From: Orychophragmus violaceus
Taxonomy: Eukaryota; Streptophyta; Magnoliopsida; Brassicales; Brassicaceae
Length of the DNA: 64,000 nt
Direction of reading: 5' to 3'
Assembly (NCBI GenBank): GCA_030180135.1
Contig: CM058239.1
Coordinates: 59,713,823 to 59,777,822, forward strand
The notes under the pieces were generated by a model that was given only the letters and a program-made list of their open reading frames with translations, did no database searches and had not been told where the DNA came from. The position numbers and the translations under genes are program-made. Positions 46,770 through 57,038 of the stretch are shown piece after piece. Numbering within the stretch: position 1 is the stretch's first letter; every line of letters starts with the position of its first letter.

Positions 46770-47105
46770 CGTTGCACTAGGGGCATCGACCGTTGCTAGG
46801 CGATTTTTCGTGTATGATCGATCGTTGCTCAGGACCGCAACGATCGCTGCAATGCGATTTCGATCGTGATGTGTCGATCGACGCACTGCGTATATTGGAT
46901 CAGTCAGCAGGTTAGTCTGTTGGAATTTATCAACTTCGAATCCTGCAAGCTGAAAACACTGAAAACAGAGTAAAATCAAGGCAACTAATGTATCAAATGA
47001 AGCACAACCATCCAAACATAGTAGCATCCTAAAAATCAAAAAGAAAAAGTGCAAAGGAAAAGAAAAAGATAGCAGAATACAGAACCGGATGTTTGAAAAT
47101 GGAGA
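46770..47105 (-). other. D spacer between ORF2 and PPT, with CGATCG cluster (46770-46890)
   Basis: Completes the cluster split by E1: gcatcgaccgttgc, gatcgatcgttgc, gcaacgatcgctgca and tgtcgatcgacgc, with ggcgattt and tgcgattt companions. The rest is A-rich, non-coding. Confidence 0.8.
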
Positions 47106-48614
47106 CTACGCACTCTCGCTCTCATCATCATCTATCCCACCATAGCGCTCAGTGTCACTGGCTGCCGCAGGAGAACGATGTCGACGTCGAGTAGCAGGGA
47201 CGGGCTGATGGACATGTGGCTGTCTCCTGCAAGTGCAGGTACGCATGAAGTTCCAGACAACCCGTAGAATACCATCTGAACGCTCTCTCCACTCTGCCTC
47301 AGACATATCTCCATAAGGCATCGCAGGCTCGGGAAAGGGTCCAATATCGTCAGTAGGGGCAGCAGCAGGCGCAGGAGCAGAGGAAGATGAAGCTCGTGTG
47401 GAAGGCTCTCCCAGCGGATGAGCCATAGAATGGACTCCACGCTGCGCGGTCTTAGGAGGCTGGAATCTCAGGGCCTCCAGTGTATCAATTTGTGTCAATC
47501 CAGGAGCAGGAAGCTCCAATCCACACTTCCCCGAGATCAGATCGTGGTAGACCCATATGCGCCCCTCCTTGAGCCAGGTAGAGCTCTGCAAGTGGCTGAA
47601 ATCAAGGAACTCCTTGGCTGTGTCACACTTTGTGCCCTCTAGAGGAATCCCGCAGTGCATAAAGATGGGAGTAAGCAGGCTCCCCACTGTCTCAATGTCT
47701 ACACCATCAAATGGCTTCAACTGCAGGTCACATAAATGTTGAGTGAAAACAGCTCCCAAGTTGAGACCCTTAGTAGGATCTCTCACGCCAGAACCCTCAA
47801 ACTGATCTCGCAGCCCAATAAACAACATCTCCATCTCATACTTGCGCATCTTGTTGGCCTCATACTTGCACAGCAAGCTCCAACACAAGATACGCAAGAC
47901 ATATCTCAGCACAGGATGCCTCACCTGCTTCACCGGTGTAGTCCTCGAGTTGTATCGACCACTGCCAATACACTCCCAAAATGATCGAGCCTCATATGGA
48001 TCCCACTCAAGTGGCATGCCAATGCGCCTCGGCTCAGTGCTGAAACCGTAGATCCAGCAGATATCTAGTAAAGAAATCCGATACCTGACTCCCCAACTCA
48101 TGAAGGTAAAGATACCTCCTGTAGCGCTCCTGCTGTCTGGATCCGGGTAAACCACTCTGCAAGTGGCTAGCAACTGTCTGACCAGCTCTGGATACAAATC
48201 ATAAGGACGCATAGGCATTGTCCCTAGACCAATGCCCTTTCACACTGCGAGTACCTGCTCATCTATCCTTTGACTCTTACAGGTAGAGAAATCTGCGAAC
48301 CTGGTTGGTTTAATAATCATCCCACACCAACTGTTGTATAGCAGCGAGTCAAATTCATCCCACTGGTTAAGCAGTGGACTCTCTGTAAAATCAGCAGTCT
48401 TAAGGAACTCAGAAATGTTTCATGGCCACTGTCTGGCTGTCGGGATATCTGCCGTGTCTGCTCGGGGCAAAGGCAGTGCTACTGCTGGACCAGCTCTCAC
48501 GTACGGCTCAGGTGGCTGAGAGTCTCTATGAAACCACCCTGGTGGTGGAATGTACTGTCGTGTGGCTGATGCTGCTGTTGCTCGGCGCTTGCGGGGTTGT
48601 CTGCGAGATGCCAT
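47106..48614 (-). pseudogene. Athila-like ORF2 (ATHILA ORF-1/plant transposon protein type), element D
   Basis: 503 codons in one frame from ATG 48614 with two stops, TGA at 48420-48422 (codon 65) and at 48240-48242 (codon 125; a Cys codon in C). It is similar throughout to the intact protein of C: YDLYPELVRQLLATCRVVYP, LLDICWIYGFSTEP, GRYNSRTTPVKQVRHPVLRY, MLFIGLRDQFE, then a Ser/Ala/Pro-rich hinge, MPYGDMSEAEWRERSD and an Arg-rich end. Family named from recalled 'Arabidopsis retrotransposon ORF-1' proteins; PF03078 or PF20167 are candidates. No known enzymatic motif. Confidence 0.75.
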
Positions 48615-49430
48615 CTGTATTCAACAAGAAATTAAAACAATTAGTCTCGGCAATCTCTCTGTGAAATCGCGAAGCATCGACCGTTGCAAGGCGATTTCAG
48701 CCGCAATAAAAATCCATAAATCGTTCTAAATTCGTTCAAACAACCACAAAATCAACAATAACCCATCACTAAACAACCTAAATCATGTTCATATCGGCAC
48801 ATAATCATCAATCTCAGGCTAAACATCCGAATTTCATAAACCCTAAAATCAATTCCGAAAATGATGAAAATGAGAGCTCATACCTTGGAATTCTTTGTAA
48901 ATGGGTTATAGAAATAGCTAGAGGATGTTAAAACAAGTAGGTTTGAGCTTTGAAACACAAGAAATGATGAAAAATTGAGAGATTTAGGAGTGGAGGGTCT
49001 CGGTTGTACGGTCGGCGGAATGGAGAAGAAAAGAGAGGAGAAGGGTTTAAGGCAACTTACCTCGGTCGTGGGTGCAACGACCGTTGCTAGTGAGCAACGA
49101 TCGATGCTGGTTGAACCAAATCGATTCCGGTTTAGCGCGCGTACCTTAATTTTGCAATTGAACCAATTGTAACGACCGTTGCACAGGAGATCGTCACAAT
49201 GCGATCTATCTCCTCGTCGTAATCTCCTTGCAACGACCGGTGCACAAGTGCATCGATCGTCACACATCTCCAGACTCGAGTTCTTTATCTGAAACTTAGC
49301 AAAAACAAACAAAAACGTGAAATCCTAAGAAAAACACCAAAAATAAGAAAGAAAAACAACTAAACCTAACAGTGGGTTGCCTCCCACTCAGCGCTTGTTT
49401 AAGGTCATTAGCTTAACCGGACGAACAAGA
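48615..49430 (-). other. D spacer between protease and ORF2, with CGATCG clusters
   Basis: Non-coding. Clusters at 48672-48705, 49070-49105 and 49168-49265. The middle part is AT-rich and matches 53570-54000 of C. Ends in a conserved tgggttgcctcccactcagc word next to the protease stop, also in B. Confidence 0.8.
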
Positions 49431-50060
49431 TCAGTTTGCTAGAGATCCTGAAAGAGACTTTGATTGTCTCTGTGCAAGCCTCCTCATCCATGGCGGATAA
49501 TAAGCTGTATCAGAATGATCATGTCCTAGAAAAGAAGGAGTAAACTGCTCTCCAGGATCAAAAACCGTAGTGTGACTTGACTGCTCATCATCTCCATCCA
49601 TAATGGTGAAGGTCTGCCCATCTATCAGTGGCTTGCGCAGCTTTTCCATCTCGAAATGCAGCGGCTCATATCCCAGGTGGAGGTCTATCAGACTGTGTCT
49701 AACATCTATCACTGCTCCCGCTGTAGCCAAGAATGGTCTCCCAAGTATCAACGCATCATCATGATCACTGTCATAATTCAGCACTAGGAAGTCTGTTGGA
49801 ACTAAATAGTTCCCAACTCTCACCGGGATGTCCTCAAGGAGTCCTTCCGGAACTCGTCTAGACTGATCAGCTAGGACAAGAGAGGTCCTAGTAGGCGAAA
49901 AATCCAGCATACCCAGCTTCTCTGCCACAGAATATGGCATGAGACTTCCAGCAGCTCCCAGATCACAAAGAGAACGCCTAAAACTATCCTCAAAGATAGA
50001 ATAACTTAGCACAAAAATCCCAGGATCAGGCAGGTTCTTTGGAACCTTGGTTAACAGCAC
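49431..50060 (-). pseudogene. Athila-type aspartic protease, element D
   Basis: 209 codons, MLLTKVPKNLPD to SKSLSGSLAN. Active-site DLGAAGSLMPYS and ILGRPFLATAGA are kept. The ORF itself is open, but a 1-bp deletion near 50075-50085 (DWVI then frame change) separates it from gag. Confidence 0.88.
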
Positions 50061-50065
50061 ATCAC

Positions 50066-52072
50066 TTATCTGTTGAGGGACTCAATCACCCAATCTTTCA
50101 GCTCTTCATCTAAAGGCAACATCTTGTTCAAATACCTCTGCACACATGGGTGATAAGGTGGATCATCAGATGATGGAATTTCTTCCAACTCTTCACCAAT
50201 CTCCTCTAGCTGCTTAAGCTCTTCAATCTCATGCTTAATCACTTCAGATACTGAGGGATATAGTCTAGTGAATTGTGCATAAATCTCCTGTTGAGTAATC
50301 TCAGAAACTCCAAGGAATAAGCGATTAAGCTCCAAATCTGCGTCAATGCCATCATCATTCGGCGAGTCTGTCTGTTCACGACCTGCATCGACCGAAACTA
50401 GGTGTGTGTCGATCGATGCAACACTGTTTTCCCAGTTTTCACCCCAGAGATTTTCTCCAAAATCCGAAATTTCAACCTCTTCTACCAACTCAGCTGTGCT
50501 TAACTCAAATCCTTCACCTAGGTGAGATCCATCATCAATGTACACAGACCAGGCCTTAATATGGGTGTCTGCTACTCCTTTTCCCTTCATAGAACTGGAA
50601 ATCTGATTCACCTGAGTATCCAACTGCTTCATATGAGTGTTCAGAGACTCAAACTTTCCATTGAGATCCTCATAGACAGCATCCAACTTCTTATTGCAGT
50701 CCACATAAATCTTGGTCTGACTCTCCAGCAGTTGTTCCATCATTGTCTCCATCTTACTCTCATGAGCAGTGGCTGCAGGAGGAGTCTGATAAGATGAAGA
50801 TCCATATGTTCTCTGAGTACCTTGACCAAAAGGCTTCTGAAAACCACTTGTCTGTCCAAAGGAGTTCTGATTGCCTGTGAAGGCACTCTTCTGTCCTCCA
50901 TTGAAAAATCTGTTTCCCTGCTGATTACCAAATCTATTACCTTGGAAACCAGATCCTCCAATGTAATTCACATCTTCTTCCTGAGTGTCCTCCTCAATCT
51001 GAATTACCTCGACATCTTGGGCAAAGTGGACAGCCTTTTTACCAGCCAGGAGATTGCAAATTGTGTCCAGCTTAGATCTAAATTCAGCCATCTCTGAATT
51101 CTCTACACTTCCACCATATTTCTTCCTCCTCTCATTCATAGTCTTGCAACTGTTGCTGCTCATTAAGTTCTCAATCAACTGCTTAGCTTGTGCAGGAGTC
51201 CTGGTGTTGAAGTTTGCATCACTGGAGTTATCCAGCGCATACTGATATGGAAGATCTATTCCTCTGAAGAAGATACCTAGCAATGTGACCTCAGTGAATC
51301 CATGGTGTGGGCAGTCACGCTGGTACTTCCTGTATCTCATCCAAGCAGTCTTAAGAGGCTCAGTAGGACCTTGGGTAAATGTCAGAATGTCCTGTCTGGA
51401 CTGATCGGAACGCGCATCATCATAGATGTGACGCAGGAATTCACTCTTTAGGGCTGCCCAAGTATCAAACTGCCCAGGTGGCAGTTGCTTCAGCCATGCA
51501 GCAGCGTCTCCAGCGAGACTGTATGGAAAGAGCTTAAGGAACATATAATCCTGGCAGACTCCATCATACTTCATGCCATTGATTAGGTCCTCAAACTGAT
51601 CAATGTGATCCATAGGCTGCTCTGTGGGATGACCATGGAAGGCATTCTGTCTCATCAGCGAGTAGTAGATGGTTTTGATCTCAAAATCATTCCTCTCAAA
51701 ACCAGGCATCACAAGAGCTGACCGGTTTGCATGAAAATCATCCGGTCTGTTGTAGTCAGCTAAAGTCCTCTCATGGACAACCATCTCTCTACCTTGGGCC
51801 TGTCTTTGGCCTTGGTTCTGCTCCTATTGCGGTTGCTCAGGAGGATCAGGGATTACATTCCCTTCAGCGTCAATCCGTTGCCCAACAGCATTGTACGGAT
51901 TGTTGTTCCGGTCCCTCAGGGTACCTTGAGCATCATGCATAATGATTAACTTCTGTACCACCATCCTTGCTCTTCTTTCTCTTCTGTTAGTCCTCTCTAG
52001 ACGTCCAAGTTCTTCAAGTCCGAGATTAACGAGGTTCAGGTTCGGATTACTTCGAGTTTCACGCGTCTGCAT
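50066..52072 (-). pseudogene. Athila-type gag, element D (one stop, 3' frameshift)
   Basis: Gag from ATG 52072 (MQTRETRSNPN) with one TAG at about 51822 (Gln codon in C), then open from 51784 to 50066 (572 codons). Carries LAGDAAAWLKQLPPGQF, FLRHIYDDARSDQSRQ and the Gly/Asn-rich tail. Extends through the gag-protease linker without the two stops of A and B, but shifts frame at LKDWVI. The linker's CGATCG units (50385-50425) are fewer than in A/B. Confidence 0.88.
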
Positions 52073-52094
52073 AAACTGTCTGTAATCGTCAAGC

Positions 52095-52185
52095 AACGAT
52101 CGATGCTATCAGTGCAACGATCGATTCAATCTCAGAATCGCCTAGTGACGACCGACACAAAGGTGCAACGATCGACGCAAAGCGA
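52095..52185. repeat. CGATCG cluster in gag leader (element D)
   Basis: Four units: caacgatcgatgc, caacgatcgattc, gacgaccgacac, caacgatcgacgc. Same layout as A, B and C. Confidence 0.8.
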
Positions 52186-52313
52186 AATCGGTACCTGCGA
52201 CAGAGAGAAAACAGAGAAAATTAGTAACTTAAAACAAAACAAAACAAAACGAAACAAAAATAAAAAATCCTAGTAAAAACCCTAAGTTCGATCCTATCGA
52301 AGACTCTAAGAGT

Positions 52314-52330
52314 CCCCGGCAACGGCACCA
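52314..52330 (-). promoter_or_regulatory. Primer-binding site (tRNA-Asp), element D
   Basis: Complement TGGTGCCGTTGCCGGGG: 16 of 17 positions match the tRNA-Asp 3' end. The mismatch probably arose by C-to-T decay after insertion. Confidence 0.88.
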
Positions 52331-52336
52331 AAAACT

Positions 52337-53529
52337 TGATAGGGTCTAGTTTTAATCCTATTCTACTGCAAGTGCATAGTTAAGTGATTGTAGTATAGGG
52401 TATCGAATCCACAGAGACTCTGGTCTCGATAGATAAAGAACCGTAGAAATTTAAACTAAGAAGAAAGCAAATTGTAGTAAACTAAATAGCAAAGCAAGAA
52501 AGTAAACAAGTAGCAGATTGTCGGTGGTGAAAGCAGTTAATTAAAGGCGCTAAGTCTAGGGCGTTCTCAGGAAATCATACAAGCAGACAAATCAATCAGT
52601 CAGGATCTAATTAAGCACAGTTCTAGAACTCAAATCACGGATATAGAATTAACCAAATCTCTTTGCGAGAATTCTCTAAGTCTAAGTGCAGTAATCCAAA
52701 TCTCTTTGCAATTACTAACAGATTAAACCAGCATTAATTTCAAGTTCGATATGTTCACAATTAAACTAAACCAAATCTCTTTGCGAGAAGTTTAATTGCT
52801 CAACCTAAATAGTTCGGATTCTAAACCACACTCTCGTGTCGTATTTAGCAACCTAAGATCTAGATTCTAATTGATCAGGTTAGAACTAGCATTAAACTCA
52901 ATTTAGATCGAAGAACATTCTATTCATGTGAATCCTTAACTGAATTAAACAAGTCTAGCAAGTCATGAAATCCTTAATGAGAAACCCTAAACCTAACTAT
53001 GAATCTACTCAGACATATAATATGAAAGCATAATCAATGAATTAATAGAAATCATAAAAGAGATTAAATAAATAAAGGGGTTCGAAATCTTCTCCAAAAT
53101 AAAGTGAAGTACAGGATCAGATCAGCCCCAATAGCTCTAAAAACGCTCTGCTCTTAATTATGAAAGCCTATCTAAAATAAACACCAAAATCCTAATTATA
53201 TACGCATAATCTCGGCTGGGGCTTCTTTGTAAATACTGGAAACTTCTGGACCAAAGTGCAAAATCTTCATTCTTCATTAAACCGCCGAATCGGCCCAACT
53301 TGCTAGTGTGTCGATCGACACCAAAGGTGTGTCGATCGATGCATGATCTCAAAACTGGACAGTGAGCTCAATCTCTCGGCCAAGCACTCCAAAAATCCCC
53401 AAAATGCTCATGTATCTCCAATTCTGCTCCAAAACTGATTATACATGTAAAAGACTCTAAAAGAACACAAAAGAACACTAAAACACAATTATATCATGGC
53501 ATAAAACCGGTAAAAACCATGATATATCA
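52337..53529 (-). repeat. 5' LTR of element D
   Basis: 1193 bp, minus strand TGATATATCATGG (53529) to GACCCTATCA (52337). Confidence 0.92.
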
Positions 53530-54037
53530 AGCATCGTTCGTTGCTCATCAGCAACGATCGTTGCACCCACGACCAGGTAAGTGCCTTAAACCCTTTTCTC
53601 CTCTCTTCTTCTCCACTCTCGTCGTCCGTACAACCGCGATTCCCCTACCCTAAATCTCTCAAATCTTCATCGTTTTCTCTGATTCAAGGCTTGATTTTAC
53701 TTGTTTTAACATCCCCTCTCTATTTCTCTGACCCAATTGCAGTGAATCCAAGGTAAGAACTTTCATTTTCAACATTTTCGGATTCGGTTCTAGGGTTTGG
53801 AAATTAGGGATTTTTAGGCTTGAAATTGATGAACCCGTACTGATTAGACATGATTAGGGATGATTGGTGATGTATTCTTGCTGATTGAGTGATTTAAGAA
53901 CGGATTTAGAAACAATTTTGAGGATTCATTGTCGGTTGTTTAATCGCCCTGCATCGAACGTTGCACTTGTGCAACGGTCGTTGCATTGCGATTTCACAGG
54001 GATCTTCTGCCGAGACTTACTTGTTTTATTTTCTTGA
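53530..54037 (+). other. C spacer between protease and ORF2, right part
   Basis: Resumes C at AGCAT with a CGATCG cluster (gcatcgttcgttgc, gcaacgatcgttgca). Then non-coding sequence homologous to 48700-49060 of D, and a second cluster just before ORF2 (53952-53985: gcatcgaacgttgca, gcaacggtcgttgca). Confidence 0.85.
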
Positions 54038-55537
54038 ATGCATATGCCTCCTCGACAATCCCGTAAGCGTAGAACCACCGCAGCAGCAGCTACAGCTCAC
54101 CATCAGCCGCCACCTGAGTGGTTCCATCGAGACTCGGATCCACCTGAGGATTATCAGAGAGATCAGGAAGCGATACAGCCACCATGGCCTAGAGCAGATG
54201 CACTACTGATTCCGACAAACATGGTATGGGGCGTGGAGATAGATGAGTTGCTCAAAACCGACACCTTCACAGAGCGGCCATTGCTTGATCAGTGGGATGA
54301 TTTTGACACATTGCTGTACAATGGTTGGTGTAAAATGACGCTTAAGCCAACCAAGTTTGCAGACTACTCGACTTGCAAGAGTCTGGGGATAGATGAGCAG
54401 GTTCTTGCACTGTGTAAGGGCATTGGTCTGGGGACAATGCCAATGCAGCCTTACGAGATGTACCCTGAGTTGGTAAGACAGCTGCTCGCCACCTGCAGAG
54501 TGATATACCCTACACCATACAGCAGGAAGGCTTCAGGAGGTTTCTTTACCTTCATGTGCTTAGGAGCCAGGTATCGGATTCCCCTTCTCGATATCTGTAG
54601 AATTTATGGATTCAGCACTGAGCCGCAGTGCATTGGTATGTCACTTGAGTGGGATGTGGATGAAGCTCAGTATTTCTGGGAGTGTATTGGCACTGGTCGT
54701 TACAACTCGAGGACCACACCGGTGATTCAGGTTAGGCATCCGGTTCTTAGATACGTCTTGCGCATCTTGGGATCTACTCTGTTGTGCAAGTACGAAGCCA
54801 ACAAGATGCGTAAGACTGAGATGGAGATGTTGTTTATTGGGCTGAGGGACCAGTTCGAGGATACTGTTCTGAGAGATCCCACTAAGGGACTCAACTTGGG
54901 AGCTGTTTTCGCTCACCATTTATGCGAGCTGCAGAAGAAGCCATTTGATGGTGTGAGCACAGAGAGAGTAGGGAGTCTGCTTACTCCCATTTTCAGACAT
55001 TGCAGGATTCCCTTAGAGGGAACGGAGCGTAGTGACAGCTTGGAGTTCCTTGATTTCAGCCATCTGCAGAGTGCTACGTGGCTGAAGGAGGGACGTGTAT
55101 GGGTCTATTATGACCCTGCTACGGTGAAGTGTGGTGTGGATCTTCCTTCTCCCTGTCTTACACAGGTTGATACGCTGGATGCCTTGAGGTTCCAGCCTCC
55201 TACGAGTGAGCAGCGCAGAGTCCCTTCTATGGCTCATCCGCTGGGAGAGCCTTCTACACGAGCTTCTACCTCCTCTGCGCCTGCACCTGCACCTGCTGCC
55301 CCTGTCGACGACATTGGACCTTTTCCCGAGCCCACGATGCCTTATGGTGATATGTCTGAGGCAGAGTGGAGAGAGCGCTCAGATGCTATTCTACGGGTCG
55401 TCTGGAACTTCATGCGTACCTGCACTTGCAGGAGACAGCCACAGATACACCATCCAGGACCTTCACGACGCAGGCGACGCTCTCCGACTCCAGGTTCTTC
55501 GAGTGGTACTGATCGTATTGATGGGATGGATGAGTGA
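54038..55537 (+). CDS. Athila-like ORF2 (ATHILA ORF-1/plant transposon protein type), element C, intact
   Basis: 499 aa, fully open although C's gag has four stops. Arg-rich N-terminus (MPPRQSRKRRTTAAAATAH), then a conserved globular part: WGVEIDELLKTDTF, LLDQWDDFDTLLYNGW, YEMYPELVRQLLATCR, YRIPLLDICRIYGFSTEP, GTGRYNSRTTPVIQVRHPV, MLFIGLRDQFED. A Ser/Ala/Pro hinge (about 405-425), MPYGDMSEAEWRERSD, a CTCRR pair and a basic RRRRRSP tail follow. No signal peptide or membrane segment is evident, so it does not look like an envelope protein despite its env-like position; basic ends suggest nuclear or nucleic-acid association. Function unknown. Confidence 0.8.
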   Translation: MHMPPRQSRKRRTTAAAATAHHQPPPEWFHRDSDPPEDYQRDQEAIQPPWPRADALLIPTNMVWGVEIDELLKTDTFTERPLLDQWDDFDTLLYNGWCKMTLKPTKFADYSTCKSLGIDEQVLALCKGIGLGTMPMQPYEMYPELVRQLLATCRVIYPTPYSRKASGGFFTFMCLGARYRIPLLDICRIYGFSTEPQCIGMSLEWDVDEAQYFWECIGTGRYNSRTTPVIQVRHPVLRYVLRILGSTLLCKYEANKMRKTEMEMLFIGLRDQFEDTVLRDPTKGLNLGAVFAHHLCELQKKPFDGVSTERVGSLLTPIFRHCRIPLEGTERSDSLEFLDFSHLQSATWLKEGRVWVYYDPATVKCGVDLPSPCLTQVDTLDALRFQPPTSEQRRVPSMAHPLGEPSTRASTSSAPAPAPAAPVDDIGPFPEPTMPYGDMSEAEWRERSDAILRVVWNFMRTCTCRRQPQIHHPGPSRRRRRSPTPGSSSGTDRIDGMDE

Positions 55538-57023
55538 TTGAGTATTGACATCTCTAGACTACAGTTCTTTGTATTTCTTTTTCACTTTTCTTTTGCACTT
55601 TTTCTTTTGATTTTCTTAGGATGTTTATGTTTGGATGATGTGTTTGCCTTGAGACTACTGGTTGCTTTGATTTTGCCTGTTTTCAGTGTTTTTCAGCTTG
55701 CAGGTTCGAAAATTTGGATTTTCTTACGGACTAACCTGCTAACTTGCTGACTGATCCGAGAAATCGCAGTGCGTCGATCGACACAACCTGTGTCGATCGT
55801 CACAACACGAAAGAAATCGCATTGCAGCGATCGTTGCGGTCCTGAGCAACGATCGACACAACCTGTGTCGATCGTCACAACACGAAAGAAATCGCATTGC
55901 AGCGATCGTTGCGGTCCTGAGCAACGATCGACAGACGACGAAAAATCGCCTAGCAACGGTCGATGCATTTATGCAGCGATTGATGCCTGTGCGACAGAGG
56001 TAAAAATCAGACAGAACTCAACACATCCATTATCATTTTTGCTTTCTTTTTACCAATCCTTTGCTTGACACTACTGGGGACATTGTGTGTTTTAAGTGTG
56101 GGGGAGGTGCTACTGACTTTATCTTTATGTTTTCTTAGAGTCAGTCCAATTTTCAAAAAAATTTGTTTTATTGAGTCAAAACCAGTTTAAGTAAGAAACA
56201 ATGAATTTTGGAGGAGTTAACAATATCTTGCAGGAACTTAAGTAATCATCGGGATGAAGTTGCAGGATCTATCTATGACTATTAGAAAACCCCATCACAG
56301 ATCAACCTACTGAGGACACCCACATCACTTCAGGTATCATATGATCCTTTTACTGACTTAACCTTAATACTGACTTAATTTTCTCACCTAAGGGCTTGGT
56401 ATACCTTGTGTCGGATTCCTTTGTTAGTTCTGACACAGCCTGTAAACATGTCCTATTTGGTTCCCTTCTCCCCTTCCATAAAGTAAAAAAAAAAAGGTAA
56501 TAATAAACTGAGGATGAGTTAGTAACTCCGAAGTGGTCTCTGGGAGTGGTAGCTACAACTATCATATCTTGTGCATCCATGGAATGTGTCCAAAATACAC
56601 CCCTTAACAGGAAGAGCACTGATAAAAAAAATAAAATGATACCCAATGGGAAAAAATCAAAATGCTAAGGAAGGGAAAATAGAAGAAAGGGACTAGAGAA
56701 AGATAGTATGGTGGTCTAGAGCTGGCAAGGTAAGAGTCCATGTGCCCTTTGATCGATACTCCTTAGGTGAGACCGCACTTAAATACTTGCAGAAGTCAGT
56801 AGGGTGAATTTGAATGCGTGAATGTGATTGTAGAGTTTACTTAGGACAGTTGCTATGTGTGGGGGAAGTATATGTTGGTCTTGATATCTTGCAAGTGATT
56901 CTTTCAGTGGATTACTAAGGGGAATCTGAGTGTTGTTGCTTCTAGGACAAAAAGAGTTTCTGAAAGTTTTCAAACCTCTTCACCATGTCTAGTTCTTTGT
57001 TTTGCTTGAGGGCAAGCAAAGGC
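55538..57023 (+). other. 3' non-coding region of C
   Basis: No gene. Contains a T-rich run (55560-55620), CGATCG clusters (55770-55990), and two internal PPT-like tracts: taagtgtgggggaggtgc (about 56093-56110) and tatgtgtgggggaagt (about 56853-56868), before the terminal one. Confidence 0.8.
55775..55924 (+). repeat. 75-bp perfect tandem duplication containing CGATCG units
   Basis: Units 55775-55849 and 55850-55924 appear identical, each beginning and bounded by cgatcgacac and holding gtgtcgatcgtcac and gcagcgatcgttgc. Boundaries fall in CGATCG cores, implying slippage or unequal exchange between modules. Confidence 0.93.
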
Positions 57024-57038
57024 TAAGTGTGGGGGAGT
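57024..57038 (+). promoter_or_regulatory. Polypurine tract of element C
   Basis: taagtgtgggggagt directly before the 3' LTR. Confidence 0.9.

Larger units (their letters stand above)
25269..53529 (-). mobile_element. Athila-like element D, complete, containing F and E1
   Basis: Read leftward: 5' LTR 53529-52337, PBS, gag, protease, spacer, ORF2, spacer, [E1], 3' region, [F], PPT, 3' LTR 26463-25269. Target duplication AGCAT at 25264-25268 and 53530-53534. About 9.0 kb after removing F and E1. Same pol-less layout as C in the opposite orientation. About 15 substitutions and one 4-bp indel between LTRs by eye (about 1.3%), so younger than C as its position requires. Confidence 0.93.

Noticed and set aside
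54038..55537. Envelope protein, from its position after gag-pro
   Set aside because: No signal peptide or hydrophobic membrane segment; basic, Ser/Pro-rich ends instead.
55769..56068. 99-codon repeat protein
   Set aside because: The apparent amino-acid repeat is the translation of the 75-bp non-coding duplication in the 3' region of C.
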